Below, one piece after another: positions 32,782 to 42,717 of a DNA stretch of 45,060 bases. This DNA comes from Pseudobdellovibrionaceae bacterium. GTDB taxonomy: Bacteria > Bdellovibrionota > Bdellovibrionia > Bdellovibrionales > UBA1609. Position 1 is the first letter of the stretch. Each line of letters starts with the position of its first letter. The position numbers and the translations under genes are program-made. The stretch is from positions 1 through 45,060 of the forward strand of contig JAUVAX010000017.1 in the NCBI GenBank assembly GCA_030591685.1, given 5' to 3'. Under the pieces are notes generated by a model. It searched no databases and was not told the DNA's origin. It saw nothing but the letters and a program-made list of their open reading frames with translations.

Positions 32782-34194
32782 GTGACAAAGAAAAAAACTA
32801 TGAATTCAAGCAATAGAGAAACAAGCAATATACCAAAGCTTTTTGGTACAGATGGCATACGGTGCACTTCAAATACATACCCTATGACACCTGATTTGGT
32901 CTTAAAAGTGGGACAAGCCATGGGACATTTGTTGCAAAAGCAACCCAGTCGTAGGGGGAGTGATAAAAGAACTGTTTTAATTGGCAAAGACACACGTATT
33001 TCAGGTTATATGTTAGAGCAAGCTCTCTCGGCAGGTTTAAACTCTATGGGTGTTCGGGTGATTTTGGTGGGCCCCTTGCCCACACCAGGCATTGGTTACC
33101 TGGCACGAAATATGCGCGCGGATGCTGGGGTTGTTATCTCGGCCTCGCACAATGCTTTTTATGATAATGGGATAAAAATATTTGGTTCTGATGGTTTTAA
33201 GGCCCCCGCTGAGTGGGAGAGGGAGATTGAGCGACTTGTTGCTATTGAGGATCTATCAAAACTACTAGCCCCATCAGAAAAAATAGGCCGCACACGTCGT
33301 ATTGAAGACGCCGCTGGCAGGTACATTGTGTATGCTAAAAGCTCATTGCCTTACAATTTATCTCTTGATGGTTTGCGCATAGTTTTAGATTGCGCCAATG
33401 GAGCTTCATATAAAGTGGCCCCGGCTATTTTTGAAGAGCTGGGTGCAGAGGTGATTGTTTTAGGTGATACCCCAAATGGTTACAATATTAATGACAAGGT
33501 GGGGGCACTGTACCCTCAACAAACCTGTGATGCTGTTATAAAATTTAGAGCGGACCTTGGCATTAGTTTAGATGGCGATGCCGACAGAGTTATAATGATT
33601 GATGAAAAAGGGGATGTTGTAAACGGAGATCATATACTGGCAATATGTGCTCTTCACTTGGCCAGTCAAAATAGACTGCCTAAAAAAACAATTGTCGCTA
33701 CTGAGATGAGTAATTTTGGCTTAGATAAAATTATGAAACAAAACGGTATAAAGGTTGTGCGTACAGATGTTGGTGATAAGTACGTTGTTGAAGAAATGCG
33801 AAAATCTGGTTTTGTGCTTGGTGGGGAGCAGTCGGGGCATATTATATTTTTAGATCACTCCACAACAGGTGACGGTTGCGTGGCCGCATTGAACGTTCTT
33901 GGTGTTATGGTGGGAGAGGGTAAAAAACTCTCAGAATTAAGAAGTGTCTTTGAGGACTCACCACAGGTGTTAATTAATACCCATATCACTCATAAGTTAC
34001 CACTTGAAGAAATTGAGGGTTATACTGAATTAATCGAAAAAGTACGTAAGCAGCTTCAGTCCAATGGGCGAATATTTGTTCGGTACTCCGGTACAGAGCC
34101 TTTAGTCAGAGTTCTTGTTGAGGGGCCTGACAAGCGGTTAATTACAGGCATGGCTGAGGACGTGTCTAATTTTTTACAACGAGCACTGTCTTAA
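32782..34194 (+). CDS. glmM: Phosphoglucosamine mutase
   Basis: About 470 residues. Converts glucosamine-6-phosphate to glucosamine-1-phosphate for UDP-GlcNAc and the cell wall. Seen: KLFGTDGIRC, the phosphoserine loop VVISASHNAFYDNGIKIFG (the second Ser is phosphorylated; the usual Pro after HN is Ala), the metal loop LDGDADRVIMID, VGDKYVVEEM, GGEQSGHIIF and the phosphate-binding RYSGTEPLVRVLVEG. GTG 32782 is chosen because AAGGATGG lies 8 bases upstream; ATG 32770 is in frame but touches that site, and ATG 32800 is also possible. It is part of the cdaA-ybbR-glmM unit. Confidence 0.97.
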   Translation: MTKKKTMNSSNRETSNIPKLFGTDGIRCTSNTYPMTPDLVLKVGQAMGHLLQKQPSRRGSDKRTVLIGKDTRISGYMLEQALSAGLNSMGVRVILVGPLPTPGIGYLARNMRADAGVVISASHNAFYDNGIKIFGSDGFKAPAEWEREIERLVAIEDLSKLLAPSEKIGRTRRIEDAAGRYIVYAKSSLPYNLSLDGLRIVLDCANGASYKVAPAIFEELGAEVIVLGDTPNGYNINDKVGALYPQQTCDAVIKFRADLGISLDGDADRVIMIDEKGDVVNGDHILAICALHLASQNRLPKKTIVATEMSNFGLDKIMKQNGIKVVRTDVGDKYVVEEMRKSGFVLGGEQSGHIIFLDHSTTGDGCVAALNVLGVMVGEGKKLSELRSVFEDSPQVLINTHITHKLPLEEIEGYTELIEKVRKQLQSNGRIFVRYSGTEPLVRVLVEGPDKRLITGMAEDVSNFLQRALS

Positions 34195-34209
34195 CACATT
34201 TGAGGACCT

Positions 34210-35718
34210 ATGAGATTAGCAACTATTGAGCAATGTAAAAAAATAGAGCATCTGTCTACTCTTGAATACGATTTAAGCGACGAAATATTAATGGAGTCTG
34301 CAGGGGCCATTGCGGCTCGTGAAATTGAGCAATCATTCTTCCCAGAAATAAAAAGAGGTCAGGTGGCTATTGTCTGTGGCCCTGGTAATAATGGTGGTGA
34401 TGGGCTTGTTTTAGCCAGGCATTTACATTCAGCAGGGCATAGAAATTTAATTTTATTTATTCTAACTCAAGAAGGCTCTTCCTCTGAACTATTTAAAAAA
34501 CAACTCAATCGTGTTCGTTTGCAGGGCTTAAAAGTAATTAATATTATTGAAGAGCCAGAAAAGAAAAATAAGATTTTAGATTGTTCTTTAGTTGTAGACG
34601 CCATCTTTGGAATTGGCTTAGCTCGTGAAATAACGGGTGAGCATTTAAAGACAATAGATATTATTAACTCAGTTAAAGTGCCTGTGTTGAGCTTAGATAC
34701 GCCATCAGGCTTAAATTGTGATAGTGGCACTGTTTCGGGTGCTATTATAAATGCACATATGACGTTGTCTTTTGGACTAGCTAAGCCAGGTTTTTTTGTG
34801 GCTGAGGGGCCACAATATGTTGGAAAACTGAGGATTTTACCTATTGGGTTTCCTTATGAAATCCTAAGGAGTGCGGCGACGACTCATTTTGTGTTCACAG
34901 AAAAACTAGCAAGGCGTTATTTACCCAAAAGGCCCCAGACGAGCAATAAATCTGATCACGGCCATGTGCTTGTTATGGCGGGCAGTGAGGGGATGTGGGG
35001 GGCAGGGGTGCTTTGTGCCTCTAGCGCATACCGCGTTGGGGCTGGGTATGTGACTTGGGCGAGTTTTAAAAAACCTGAAGTATTAGAGGAGGCACCTGAA
35101 ATTTTAACAACCGACTTGTCATCTGAGAAAATATGGAGTTTAAAAAAAGTTTCAGCCGTAGCTATTGGGCCAGGCCTTGGGGTCACAAAGCAAACCGCTG
35201 AGGTGATTGAGCGACTTAAAAAAACGGACTGGCCGGTGGTGCTAGATGCGGATGCCATTACTGCCTGTGTAGAGTTTGATTTACTCCCCCTTCCAAGTCA
35301 TTGGGTTATTACTCCTCATACAGGTGAACTCTCTAAAATAATAAAAAAAGAAGTTCGATTTATTGAGAAAAACCGCTTTGAGTCAGCTTTAGAGGCCTCA
35401 ACGTATACAGGTTGCCACGTGCTACTTAAGGGATTTAGAAGTGTTTTAGCTTACGGCCATAGAACTATGGTTATTAATTCAGGAAACAGTGCTTTATCAA
35501 AAGCAGGTACTGGGGATGTCCTAACTGGCATGATCAGTGGGTTTTTAGCACAAGGTGTAGACCCAGTGCAGGCAACAGGTACAGCGGCTTATATTCATGG
35601 TCGCATGGCTGATGAGTGGGTTAGGTCTGGGCACGACCGCAGAAGCCTCATGGCTTCTGATTTACGAAACCATTTGCCACAGCTTATGAATCGTTTAGAA
35701 ACAGGGGCTCTTGTTTAG
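34210..35718 (+). CDS. nnr: Bifunctional NAD(P)HX epimerase / ADP-dependent NAD(P)HX dehydratase
   Basis: A protein of 502 residues that repairs hydrated NADH and NADPH. The N-terminal epimerase (YjeF_N, about 1-215) has CGPGNNGGDGLVLARHL, VVDAIFGIGLAR and LDTPSGLNCDSG. The C-terminal dehydratase (about 230-495) has VMAGSEGMWGAGVLCASSA, IGPGLGVTKQT, LDADAIT, ITPHTGEL and SKAGTGDVLTGMISGFLAQG with its ATP/ADP-binding GTGD. This fused form is the usual bacterial one. It lies 15 bp after glmM and 12 bp before tsaE, so it is in the same operon; nnr-tsaE adjacency is common. Confidence 0.96.
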   Translation: MRLATIEQCKKIEHLSTLEYDLSDEILMESAGAIAAREIEQSFFPEIKRGQVAIVCGPGNNGGDGLVLARHLHSAGHRNLILFILTQEGSSSELFKKQLNRVRLQGLKVINIIEEPEKKNKILDCSLVVDAIFGIGLAREITGEHLKTIDIINSVKVPVLSLDTPSGLNCDSGTVSGAIINAHMTLSFGLAKPGFFVAEGPQYVGKLRILPIGFPYEILRSAATTHFVFTEKLARRYLPKRPQTSNKSDHGHVLVMAGSEGMWGAGVLCASSAYRVGAGYVTWASFKKPEVLEEAPEILTTDLSSEKIWSLKKVSAVAIGPGLGVTKQTAEVIERLKKTDWPVVLDADAITACVEFDLLPLPSHWVITPHTGELSKIIKKEVRFIEKNRFESALEASTYTGCHVLLKGFRSVLAYGHRTMVINSGNSALSKAGTGDVLTGMISGFLAQGVDPVQATGTAAYIHGRMADEWVRSGHDRRSLMASDLRNHLPQLMNRLETGALV

Positions 35719-35730
35719 TCAGGTTTAAAA

Positions 35731-36153
35731 ATGAAATCAATTACGGTAAATAATCTAGATGAGTTTAAATCATTTGTTTTAAACCTTAAAAAGAACTTAT
35801 CAAGTAAACAACTTATTTTACTAAACGGACCTTTGGGATCTGGTAAGACACAGTTTGTAAAGTGTTTAGTTGATGGTGCTGATGATGTTACATCGCCGAC
35901 TTTTTCTATACATAATAAATATCAATTAAAAAATATAACTATTGATCATTTTGATTTATATCGACTAGAGGGCGATGAAGATTTAGATTCAACAGGTTTT
36001 TGGGATATTTTTAATCAAAGCTCAGGGCTTGTAATTGTTGAGTGGGCTGATCGTTTGCCTCAAGAGGTTTACCCTTTAAATTGGCCTCAAATGTTAATAA
36101 CCATAGGTCTTGTTGAGGGAGAGGCCGATCAAAGAATTATTACTGTTGAGTAG
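35731..36153 (+). CDS. tsaE: tRNA threonylcarbamoyladenosine biosynthesis ATPase TsaE
   Basis: A protein of 140 residues. TsaE is the ATPase of the TsaB-TsaD-TsaE complex that completes t6A37 in ANN-decoding tRNAs. Seen: the P-loop NGPLGSGKTQFVK (33-43), VTSPTFSIHNKY, IDHFDLYRLEGDEDLDSTGF and LVIVEWADRLP, which are the family's conserved blocks in order. The length is normal. It is the last gene of the tilS-to-tsaE run and is followed by a likely terminator. Confidence 0.95.
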   Translation: MKSITVNNLDEFKSFVLNLKKNLSSKQLILLNGPLGSGKTQFVKCLVDGADDVTSPTFSIHNKYQLKNITIDHFDLYRLEGDEDLDSTGFWDIFNQSSGLVIVEWADRLPQEVYPLNWPQMLITIGLVEGEADQRIITVE

Positions 36154-36159
36154 TTTTTT

Positions 36160-36180
36160 AAAAGTTTGAGGACTTTTTTT
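36160..36180 (+). terminator. Candidate terminator after tsaE
   Basis: AAAAGT (36160-36165) pairs with ACTTTT (36172-36177) across TTGAGG, and the T-run continues to 36180. The stem is AT-rich and short, but the position, just after tsaE and before a converging gene, is right. Confidence 0.45.
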
Positions 36181-36198
36181 ACTAGAGTCAGTTTTTAG

Positions 36199-38163
36199 TT
36201 AGGCGGATTTAACGTATTCGTCAGTTAAAGATTCGACAAACATTTTAACTGTGCTGGTCGCAAAATTTAGAGTTTCAGAGGTGTTTTTATCCGAACTACT
36301 TGTGCATAAAAGGCAGCCCCAAAGATTACCGTTACGAACTATAGGTACGGCAGTGACTTGTACTGGTGGTCCGGCCATAGGGAGGAAGTTGCCAAAAAAC
36401 TGGTTATGTGTATCGCATTCATTAATGGGGCCATGGTAGGGCATGCTAGACCTGGCAACGACTCTAAATAAACTAGGGCTATTTAAAGGTACGGAGAGTG
36501 AGGTAGGGTCTTTAACCGTCCAAGTATTATCTCTTTTCCAAATATTAAATTTATTTTGATCATAAGTTAAAAACATAACACTTTGAAAGTGATGTTGTAG
36601 CTCTTTGAAGTACCAAGCTAAGGTTTCATCAAGTGTTGTGGCATCGCTTAGCTTTGCAGGGGGTATGACTGCAACCTCTTGGGTGGGTGCGGAGCTGGTT
36701 TGGTTTGGCGATAAGAGCTTAGACACCTCAACAGATGGAATCGTTATAGGCGCTTCACTGGTAGCCTGTTCAGCTACGGGTTCACTAACTCCAGAAACAG
36801 GCTCTTGAGTCTCTTGTGAACTAAGGGGGGCGTTACTTGGCGTCGAGCTTTGAGGTTTTAGTGAGACTTTCTCTGGATGATTATGTTTAACATTAGTATC
36901 CACTAGATCAACACTGAGTCCGGCGGGCGCTACATCTACTGGGTCTGCAACTTTAATCTCATCTTCTGTCGACTCAGGGGCCTCACCACTAATTAACTTA
37001 TCGATAAGGGCTTGTTGGATTTCCTCTGGGGTGGGTGGTTTTTCGATTTTCATATCGAGCCCTTTGGGGACCTCTCCGCTTGTTTCGGCGCGTCCTTCGG
37101 CATATTTTTGGGACTCATCGGTCTTAATTTCCTCTTTCATAATGGCAAAAGGGTCATTTGTGTTAACCCCTTTTTTAAGGCCATCAAAATTTAACCCATC
37201 AGGAGTTTGAACATAGTCATCAGAGGTTGTCGCATTAAAATCAATGGGCTCAAAAATGAGGGTTTTAGTTGAGGGTGTTCCTGGAGTGTTCTCTTCTGTG
37301 GTGCTCGATTCTTGAATGGGCTTGTCGGAGTGGTTTTCTGCTTGAGTGGCCTTACTCTCTAAGGGCGCTGATGAATCAGAGGTAGTATTTAAGTTTTTAA
37401 GACCATTGAGTGACGAGGAGTCAATGGCTTGAGTCACCGTAATCGACATAGAGTCATCGGTCACTTCAGTGGCTTGCTCTGTAGTGCTAATAGTGCTTTC
37501 GAGCACCTCTGTTGCTTGTTCTATATCGGGTACTAAATTATTAAGTACTTGAGTGGCTTGCTCTGTATCGGGTACTAAATTATTAAGTACTTGAGTGGCC
37601 TGCTCTGTATCGGGAATTAAATTATTAAGGACCTGAGTGGCCTGCTCCGTAACGGGTACTGGGTCAGAAATATTTAACGAGTCATTTTGTAAATCATTTT
37701 GAGAGCTAAGAACTGGAGGTTGATTTACAATGGGCTCACTTATTGGCCCTGAGGCCTCAGGTGTATGAGACCTTAGTGCTTCCCAAGTGGATTTTATAAG
37801 TTCCGGTTTGGCAAAAACATACTTTACTTCAAAGGGGTAATTGTGGGTTTGTATGGGCTCAGTACAGGCTATAAAAACAACGTTCTCCCAAATAGATAGT
37901 GGGAGTACGGAGTCGTTGAACTCAACCTTTTGAGCGAGCTGTTTATAAGTATTTTGAATTTGAGGGGTATGAAAAAATGAGTCATTTACTTCAGCAATGC
38001 CATAGTACTCTTTAGCCCATTTAAAATAACCCTCTGAAGGTACATAGCCTTGCAGTAAACACCAGTAAATCAGAGGGGTTTCAGAGGGAGTCTCATTTTT
38101 CCACTGCTGTACTTGTTGATCTGAAATATTAAGGGCTTGAGCCCAGGGTATGCTGTTACTCAT
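36199..38163 (-). CDS. Repeat-rich cytosolic protein with GAF-like C-terminus
   Basis: A protein of 654 residues without signal peptide. Residues 1-130 form a globular part (NSIPWAQALNISDQQVQQW, YWCLLQGYVPSEGYFKWAKEYYG) I do not recognise. Residues 140-500 are low-complexity, rich in Ser, Thr, Pro, Glu and Gln. They include about five TEQAT(Q/E)V motifs, of which three consecutive 14-residue units are near-identical. The last 140 residues look GAF-like: LDETLAWYFKELQHHFQSVMFLTYD, then VQVTAVPIVRNGNLWGCLLCTSS and a final helix. A disordered linker joining two sensory or adaptor domains is the simplest picture. The Thr-rich repeats could be phosphorylation or FHA-docking sites, which is speculative. 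It converges on tsaE. Confidence 0.7.
   Translation of the reverse strand: MSNSIPWAQALNISDQQVQQWKNETPSETPLIYWCLLQGYVPSEGYFKWAKEYYGIAEVNDSFFHTPQIQNTYKQLAQKVEFNDSVLPLSIWENVVFIACTEPIQTHNYPFEVKYVFAKPELIKSTWEALRSHTPEASGPISEPIVNQPPVLSSQNDLQNDSLNISDPVPVTEQATQVLNNLIPDTEQATQVLNNLVPDTEQATQVLNNLVPDIEQATEVLESTISTTEQATEVTDDSMSITVTQAIDSSSLNGLKNLNTTSDSSAPLESKATQAENHSDKPIQESSTTEENTPGTPSTKTLIFEPIDFNATTSDDYVQTPDGLNFDGLKKGVNTNDPFAIMKEEIKTDESQKYAEGRAETSGEVPKGLDMKIEKPPTPEEIQQALIDKLISGEAPESTEDEIKVADPVDVAPAGLSVDLVDTNVKHNHPEKVSLKPQSSTPSNAPLSSQETQEPVSGVSEPVAEQATSEAPITIPSVEVSKLLSPNQTSSAPTQEVAVIPPAKLSDATTLDETLAWYFKELQHHFQSVMFLTYDQNKFNIWKRDNTWTVKDPTSLSVPLNSPSLFRVVARSSMPYHGPINECDTHNQFFGNFLPMAGPPVQVTAVPIVRNGNLWGCLLCTSSSDKNTSETLNFATSTVKMFVESLTDEYVKSA
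37531..37656 (-). repeat. Three 42-bp tandem repeats encoding a TEQAT motif
   Basis: Units 37531-37572, 37573-37614 and 37615-37656 each encode 14 residues of the form PDTEQATQVLNNLV. The first two differ by a single base and the third is more diverged. A partly matching unit lies to the right of 37656 in the reading direction, and decayed TEQATEV units lie below 37531. All are in frame in the gene at 36199-38163. Confidence 0.9.
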
Positions 38164-38517
38164 ATTGATAATTTCGGTTATTTTTATATTGATCTTTAAT
38201 AATCCCCCTATGTAAGGGATAGCTTAATAAATAAAATTAAGAGTGTCATAATTTGAGACGAACAAAAAGGGGCGCAGGAGTAATGACCTAAATGTGTGAG
38301 GGCTGGTGTTCTGGTTTTTTTTAGTCGGGCTAGTGAGAGCTCCACCGTTGAGCTAGTAGCTAGCTTGTAAAAAGGTGTCACTCGTTGGATTACGGGGCTT
38401 ATACATGGCTTTGAGAACATTCCGTAACTGGCTGTAATTACTGATGTTATTTTCAATCTAAAGCGGGCCTGAATGAGGTAAGTTTTTTGAGTATTCAAGG
38501 GCCCATTTTGGTGTTAT
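38164..38517. other. Intergenic region before the cysteine desulfurase gene
   Basis: About 350 bp between divergent genes. A T8 run lies near 38320 and the AGCTC/GAGCT arms near 38340-38355 can form a small hairpin, followed by the repeated TAGCTAGC sequence. I find no clear promoter or coding frame; the 96-codon minus frame at 38208-38498 has no protein-like features. Confidence 0.3.
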
Positions 38518-39726
38518 GTGTCAGTACTTATGTCCAAAGAGAGTTTTTGTTTAAAATCAGCCGGTCTTGTTTACCTCGATCATAATGCGACCACACCTCT
38601 TGCTACGAGTGTTTATACTCAGATCAGTGACTGGTCACGTGAGTGGGGCAACTCAAGCTCTATACATCAATTAGGCCGTGGCCCTAAGGCTTTAATTCGT
38701 AATGCGCGTACTAATCTTGCTAGCTTTATTGGCGCAAGCCCCCTGGAGATCGTTTTTACAAGCAGCGGGAGTGAAGCCAATAACTTAGCCATTAAAGGAG
38801 TGTATGAGAATTTATTAAAAAATAAATCTTTAAGCTCACGGAACCAATTTATTTTAAGCTCTGTTGAGCACCCGAGTGTTCAAAAGGCAATGGAGTTTTT
38901 AAAATCAAAAGGGGCGCAAGTTGATATAGTCAATGTGCTGCCTACAGGTGAGTTAGACATAGAGCACTTTGAAAGCCTATTGAGTGATAACACAGCTCTT
39001 GTTTCAATTATGTTTGCCAATAACGAGACGGGTGTTGTCTTTCCGGTAAAAAAACTCTGTAAAAAAACCCATGAGGTGGGTGCTTTGTTTCACTGCGATG
39101 CTGTGCAGGGTTTAGGTAAGTTGCCGTTAAACGTTAAACACTTGGGTGTAGATTATGCGAGCTTTTCTGGGCATAAGTTTTACGCCTTAAAGGGCTGTGG
39201 GGTTTTATATATTAAAACAGGGTGTGAAGTTCAAAGTCTAATTAGTGGTGGGGGTCAAGAACGCTCTCGTCGTGCCGGGACTGAAAACACTCTGGCCATA
39301 GCGGCCCTTGGGCACATGGCTTTAAAGTACAACTGTGTTTTAGAGCAAGCGGAGCGTTTAACTGTATTAAGGGACCATTTACAAACTGAAATTAGTAAAG
39401 AGATAGGGTCTATTGAAATTATATCTTTTAGAACAAAGCGCATCCCTAACACAATAAGCATGATGATTTTAGGTGTGAATGCTCAAAGTGTAATTATGAA
39501 TTTAGACATGCAAGGGTTTTTAGTGAGCACCGGCTCTGCGTGTAGCTCTGGTAGCTCAGAGCCTAGTCCTGTGCTACTAGCCATGGGGTTCACAACAGAA
39601 CAAGCCCTCTCTACAATACGTGTAAGTATTGGCTGGGGGACAACTAAAGAAGAGTTAGAGATGTTTGTAATGACTTTAAAGAACGTGGTGACTCGCCTTA
39701 GAGCCCTCAATACGGAGTCAAAATGA
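38518..39726 (+). CDS. Cysteine desulfurase (NifS/IscS family)
   Basis: A protein of 402 residues. A PLP enzyme that takes sulfur from cysteine and passes it on as persulfide. Seen: [51 protein letters not shown], the PLP lysine in [10 protein letters not shown] (Lys 220), [16 protein letters not shown], and the persulfide Cys in [10 protein letters not shown] (Cys 342). The GTG at 38518 and the ATG at 38530 are both possible starts; neither has a strong ribosome-binding site. It overlaps mnmA by 4 bp, so its main job is probably to feed sulfur to MnmA for tRNA 2-thiouridine, as in the yrvO-mnmA pairs of other bacteria. General Fe-S supply is the alternative. Confidence 0.95.
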   Translation: MSVLMSKESFCLKSAGLVYLDHNATTPLATSVYTQISDWSREWGNSSSIHQLGRGPKALIRNARTNLASFIGASPLEIVFTSSGSEANNLAIKGVYENLLKNKSLSSRNQFILSSVEHPSVQKAMEFLKSKGAQVDIVNVLPTGELDIEHFESLLSDNTALVSIMFANNETGVVFPVKKLCKKTHEVGALFHCDAVQGLGKLPLNVKHLGVDYASFSGHKFYALKGCGVLYIKTGCEVQSLISGGGQERSRRAGTENTLAIAALGHMALKYNCVLEQAERLTVLRDHLQTEISKEIGSIEIISFRTKRIPNTISMMILGVNAQSVIMNLDMQGFLVSTGSACSSGSSEPSPVLLAMGFTTEQALSTIRVSIGWGTTKEELEMFVMTLKNVVTRLRALNTESK

Positions 39727-40811
39727 AGCCCAGTAAAAAAAGAGTACTAATGGCCATGAGTGGGGGCGTTGATAGTTCTGCCGCCGCCGCATTATTAGTT
39801 GAGCAAGGCTATGATGTGATTGGTGTAATTATGCAGGTTTGGGATTACACAAAAAATACTTGTGAAATAGACGCTGGCAATGGCAGTTGTTGTTCAAGTA
39901 TTGATGTAGATGATGCAAGGGCTGTTGCCGATGTCCTAGGGATCCCTTTTTATGTAATTAATTGTGAAGCCGAATTTAAAGCCGCTGTAATTGATGACTT
40001 TGTAGACTCTTATCTTGAGGGGCGAACGCCCATACCTTGTGTAAACTGTAATACGTTTTTAAAGTTTGACCATTTATATAAAAAAATGAAAGAGCTCAAT
40101 TGTGACTACTTAGCTACAGGCCATTATGCACGCATTGAAACCAGCGCCACAGGTAAGCCAGCAATTGTTACAAGTACAGATGATTGGAAAGATCAAACCT
40201 ATTTTTTATTTACCCTAAAGCCAGAGATTATCCCAAAGCTAATGTTCCCTGTTGGAACCTGGAAAAAGCCACAGCTACGTGAATATGCTAAAGCTAAAAA
40301 TTTACCCGTGTTTAATAAAAAAGACTCTACAGGTATTTGTTTTGTCGGTAAAAATGATTACGCAGATTTTGTAGAGCAGCAAGTGAGTGAACATAAATTA
40401 AAGCCAGGTCTTTTAAAATTATATCCCGAGGGAGAGGTCTTAGGGGAGCACGCAGGTATTCATAAATTCACAAGGGGCCAACGAAAGGGCCTAGGGGTGT
40501 CTTATAAAACCCCACTATATGTAATAAAAGTAGAAGCCGAATCAGGGGATGTTTGGCTCGGTGATGAAAAATATCTTTATAGTAATAAGGCTTGGATTAA
40601 TAATATGAGCCTACTTGATGAGCTTATTGATGGAGAGACTTTAAGAGTAAAGGTACGGTTTGCACATTACGGAGCCGAGGCTCAAGTAAAAGAAACAAAA
40701 AATGACAGCATATTGATTGAATTTTCAGAGCCTCAAAGAGCTATAACTCCAGGTCAAGCCGCCGTCATGTATAGAGGGCAGCAATTATTAGGTGGCGGAT
40801 GGATCATTTAA
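39723..40811 (+). CDS. mnmA: tRNA-specific 2-thiouridylase MnmA
   Basis: A protein of 362 residues. Thiolates U34 of the Lys, Glu and Gln tRNAs. Seen: the PP-loop [42 protein letters not shown], the first catalytic Cys in PIPCVNCN (Cys 106), [11 protein letters not shown], the second catalytic Cys in DSTGICFVG (Cys 206), and [11 protein letters not shown]. The C-terminal beta-barrel end is present. The length is normal. It is co-translated with the desulfurase upstream, and the mtaB start lies 13 bp inside its 3' end. Confidence 0.98.
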   Translation: MKPSKKRVLMAMSGGVDSSAAAALLVEQGYDVIGVIMQVWDYTKNTCEIDAGNGSCCSSIDVDDARAVADVLGIPFYVINCEAEFKAAVIDDFVDSYLEGRTPIPCVNCNTFLKFDHLYKKMKELNCDYLATGHYARIETSATGKPAIVTSTDDWKDQTYFLFTLKPEIIPKLMFPVGTWKKPQLREYAKAKNLPVFNKKDSTGICFVGKNDYADFVEQQVSEHKLKPGLLKLYPEGEVLGEHAGIHKFTRGQRKGLGVSYKTPLYVIKVEAESGDVWLGDEKYLYSNKAWINNMSLLDELIDGETLRVKVRFAHYGAEAQVKETKNDSILIEFSEPQRAITPGQAAVMYRGQQLLGGGWII

Positions 40812-42151
40812 ACTCTAAGTTCAAAGTCTCTACTTTTGGATGTAAAGTAAACTCTTACGATGCCGGGTTAATACAAAAGCAAATGCAAAGTGGTGGTTTA
40901 AAGTATGATGCCAATAGCCCAGACATACACATTGTAAATACCTGTGCTGTCACAGCCGAAGCCACAAAAGAGGCTATAAGAGCGATACGTAGAATAAAAA
41001 AAAATAATCCTCACTCAACAGTGGTGGTCACGGGTTGTTCGGCCCAGGTGGATACAGATAAATTTAGTGACCTAAAGGACGCTGATTTAGTCATTGCGAA
41101 CTCTCATAAAGGAGAGATCTCGGAGCTCATTCATCGACACCTCAAAGGTGAGCTCAAAGAAAGAATTTTTAAGTCCAATATTTTTAAAAAAGAAGATCTC
41201 GGTGCTGGCGGGGGGATAGAGGTCTCACACACAAGAAGCTTTTTAAAAATTCAAGATGGTTGTAATAGTTTTTGTACCTACTGTGTAATACCCTTTGCGC
41301 GCGGTAAAAGCCGTAGTATCCCCATTGATGAACTTGTTAAAAAAATAAATGATCTTTATTGTGATGGGGTAAGAGAGGTTGTTCTGACGGGTGTTCATAT
41401 AGGGGACTACCGTGATGAAACGTTTAAATTAAATAAGCAGGGTGTTATTGAGGACCTTATTGAGCAAGTCTTAATTCACAGTAAAATGCCTCGAATAAGG
41501 CTAACAAGTTTTGAGCCTGTAGAGATAACCCATCGACTTTTAGAGCTTTATAAGGACCCCCGTTTGTGCCCACACTTTCATATGAGTATTCAGTCAGCCC
41601 ATACAAGGGTATTACAAGACATGAAACGTAATTATACGGCAAAAGATGTGGAGTGGAGCCTTAATATTATTCAGAAGCAGGTTCCAAATGCTTTTGTAGG
41701 TATGGATGTTATTGTGGGTTTCCCTGGAGAGACTGAAGATGATTTTTTAGAAACTTACAAGCGCCTAGAGTCTTTACCATGGGCCCGTATACATGTCTTT
41801 CCCTACAGTGAGCGCCCCAATACATTTGCCGCACGTTTAAGTAACAAGTGGCCACGGTCTTTAATTATGGACAGAGCAAAAACCTTGAGAGGCCTAAGCT
41901 CAGTACGATTCGCTCAAGAGGCTCTCAAACAAGTGGGTTTAGTAAAAGAGGCTTTGGTGATAGGGTCTAAAAATTCTGAGTACACACAGTGCCTCTCTAC
42001 AGATTACTGGAATATCAGCATCCCATTGAATAGTGAACCACTCACCCCTGGGCAACTTATTCAGGTTAAAATTGAAGGGTATGAGCATTTGAGTGACTCT
42101 CGTATGGACGGCTTATTAACGGGCCGTTTACAGCAATTTATTTCGTATTAA
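40799..42151 (+). CDS. mtaB: tRNA N6-threonylcarbamoyladenosine methylthiotransferase MtaB
   Basis: A protein of 450 residues. Radical-SAM enzyme that converts t6A37 to ms2t6A37. The N-terminal UPF0004 domain has [30 protein letters not shown] and [11 protein letters not shown], giving the three auxiliary-cluster cysteines. The radical-SAM motif is [21 protein letters not shown] (Cys 155, 159, 162), followed by [17 protein letters not shown] and the GKSRS ending favour MtaB over MiaB or RimO. A C-terminal TRAM-like segment is present. It depends on the t6A made with TsaE, whose gene is in the same window. The 3' end overlaps a converging gene by 14 bp. Confidence 0.94.
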   Translation: MDHLNSKFKVSTFGCKVNSYDAGLIQKQMQSGGLKYDANSPDIHIVNTCAVTAEATKEAIRAIRRIKKNNPHSTVVVTGCSAQVDTDKFSDLKDADLVIANSHKGEISELIHRHLKGELKERIFKSNIFKKEDLGAGGGIEVSHTRSFLKIQDGCNSFCTYCVIPFARGKSRSIPIDELVKKINDLYCDGVREVVLTGVHIGDYRDETFKLNKQGVIEDLIEQVLIHSKMPRIRLTSFEPVEITHRLLELYKDPRLCPHFHMSIQSAHTRVLQDMKRNYTAKDVEWSLNIIQKQVPNAFVGMDVIVGFPGETEDDFLETYKRLESLPWARIHVFPYSERPNTFAARLSNKWPRSLIMDRAKTLRGLSSVRFAQEALKQVGLVKEALVIGSKNSEYTQCLSTDYWNISIPLNSEPLTPGQLIQVKIEGYEHLSDSRMDGLLTGRLQQFISY

Positions 42152-42515
42152 TAATGATATAGCTTGATTGAATAACTTGTCGATGGGCGACCCTGGCTGT
42201 TACGGTGTAGGCCCCTTGGCTTTTTATCGTGACATTAGTTAATTTCAAACAATGTCCGTTGCCGGGGTAGTACTGACCATTTTTAGTCCAACTATATATG
42301 ACGTTGTCACCAGAAACTTCAGTGCAATGCTGTTTAGGTAAAAGGCTCTCGCCAGTATTTATTGTTAGAGAGTTAGAAAGTGGGCTCACCACCGACAGGC
42401 TGATTTTTTGAGAATTAATGTGAGCGGTATCACTAGCAAAAGCACTTGATGCCATTATATTAACAAGCACAAGCCTGTTTAGAATAGAAAAATTGACCTT
42501 TAGTAAAGTACCCAT
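42138..42515 (-). CDS. Small secreted Ig-like protein
   Basis: A protein of 125 residues from ATG 42515, chosen for its GGAGG six bases upstream; an in-frame ATG at 42593 lacks this. A signal peptide runs to about 25 (ending SSAFA). The mature part resembles one immunoglobulin-like domain: LPKQHCTEVSG, VIYSWTKNGQYYPGNGHCLKLTNVTIKSQGAYTVTARVA. This has the core Trp, the L-x-L-x-x-V strand and the G-x-Y motif. The two Cys are placed differently from the classic pair but could still bond. Such domains usually serve binding or adhesion. It is transcribed alone, antisense to the end of mtaB. Confidence 0.72.
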   Translation of the reverse strand: MGTLLKVNFSILNRLVLVNIMASSAFASDTAHINSQKISLSVVSPLSNSLTINTGESLLPKQHCTEVSGDNVIYSWTKNGQYYPGNGHCLKLTNVTIKSQGAYTVTARVAHRQVIQSSYIIINTK

Positions 42516-42676
42516 ATAATCCTCCGCCCCGTGATTACTGTCATTCGACCTTTTAATGCTATTTAGTATTGCAAAAAAAGGGCCGAATTTCACAGGACAG
42601 TGGGGCGTATAAGTCTATGAAATTACAGGAAAAATTAAAATTTATTTATTCAATCGATTGATTCATCTGACTAAAT

Positions 42677-42717
42677 AGTTCTGATGTGACTAGAATACTG
42701 TACTTTAGATCAGAACT
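42677..42717. repeat. 9-bp perfect inverted repeat upstream of the Ig-like gene
   Basis: AGTTCTGAT (42677-42685) and ATCAGAACT (42709-42717) are exact reverse complements with 23 bases between. It could be a split operator or a long-loop hairpin. A second hairpin (AGTGAG, 8-base loop, CTCACT) lies at 42788-42807. Both sit in the roughly 630-bp gap 42516-43143, which contains no convincing coding frame. Confidence 0.45.

Noticed and set aside
37531-37656. Possible intergenic or mobile repeat
   Set aside because: The 42-bp units lie inside a coding region and keep its frame.
38208-38498. 96-codon minus-strand frame in the gap before the cysteine desulfurase
   Set aside because: No signal, domain or ribosome-binding site; amino-acid make-up looks random.
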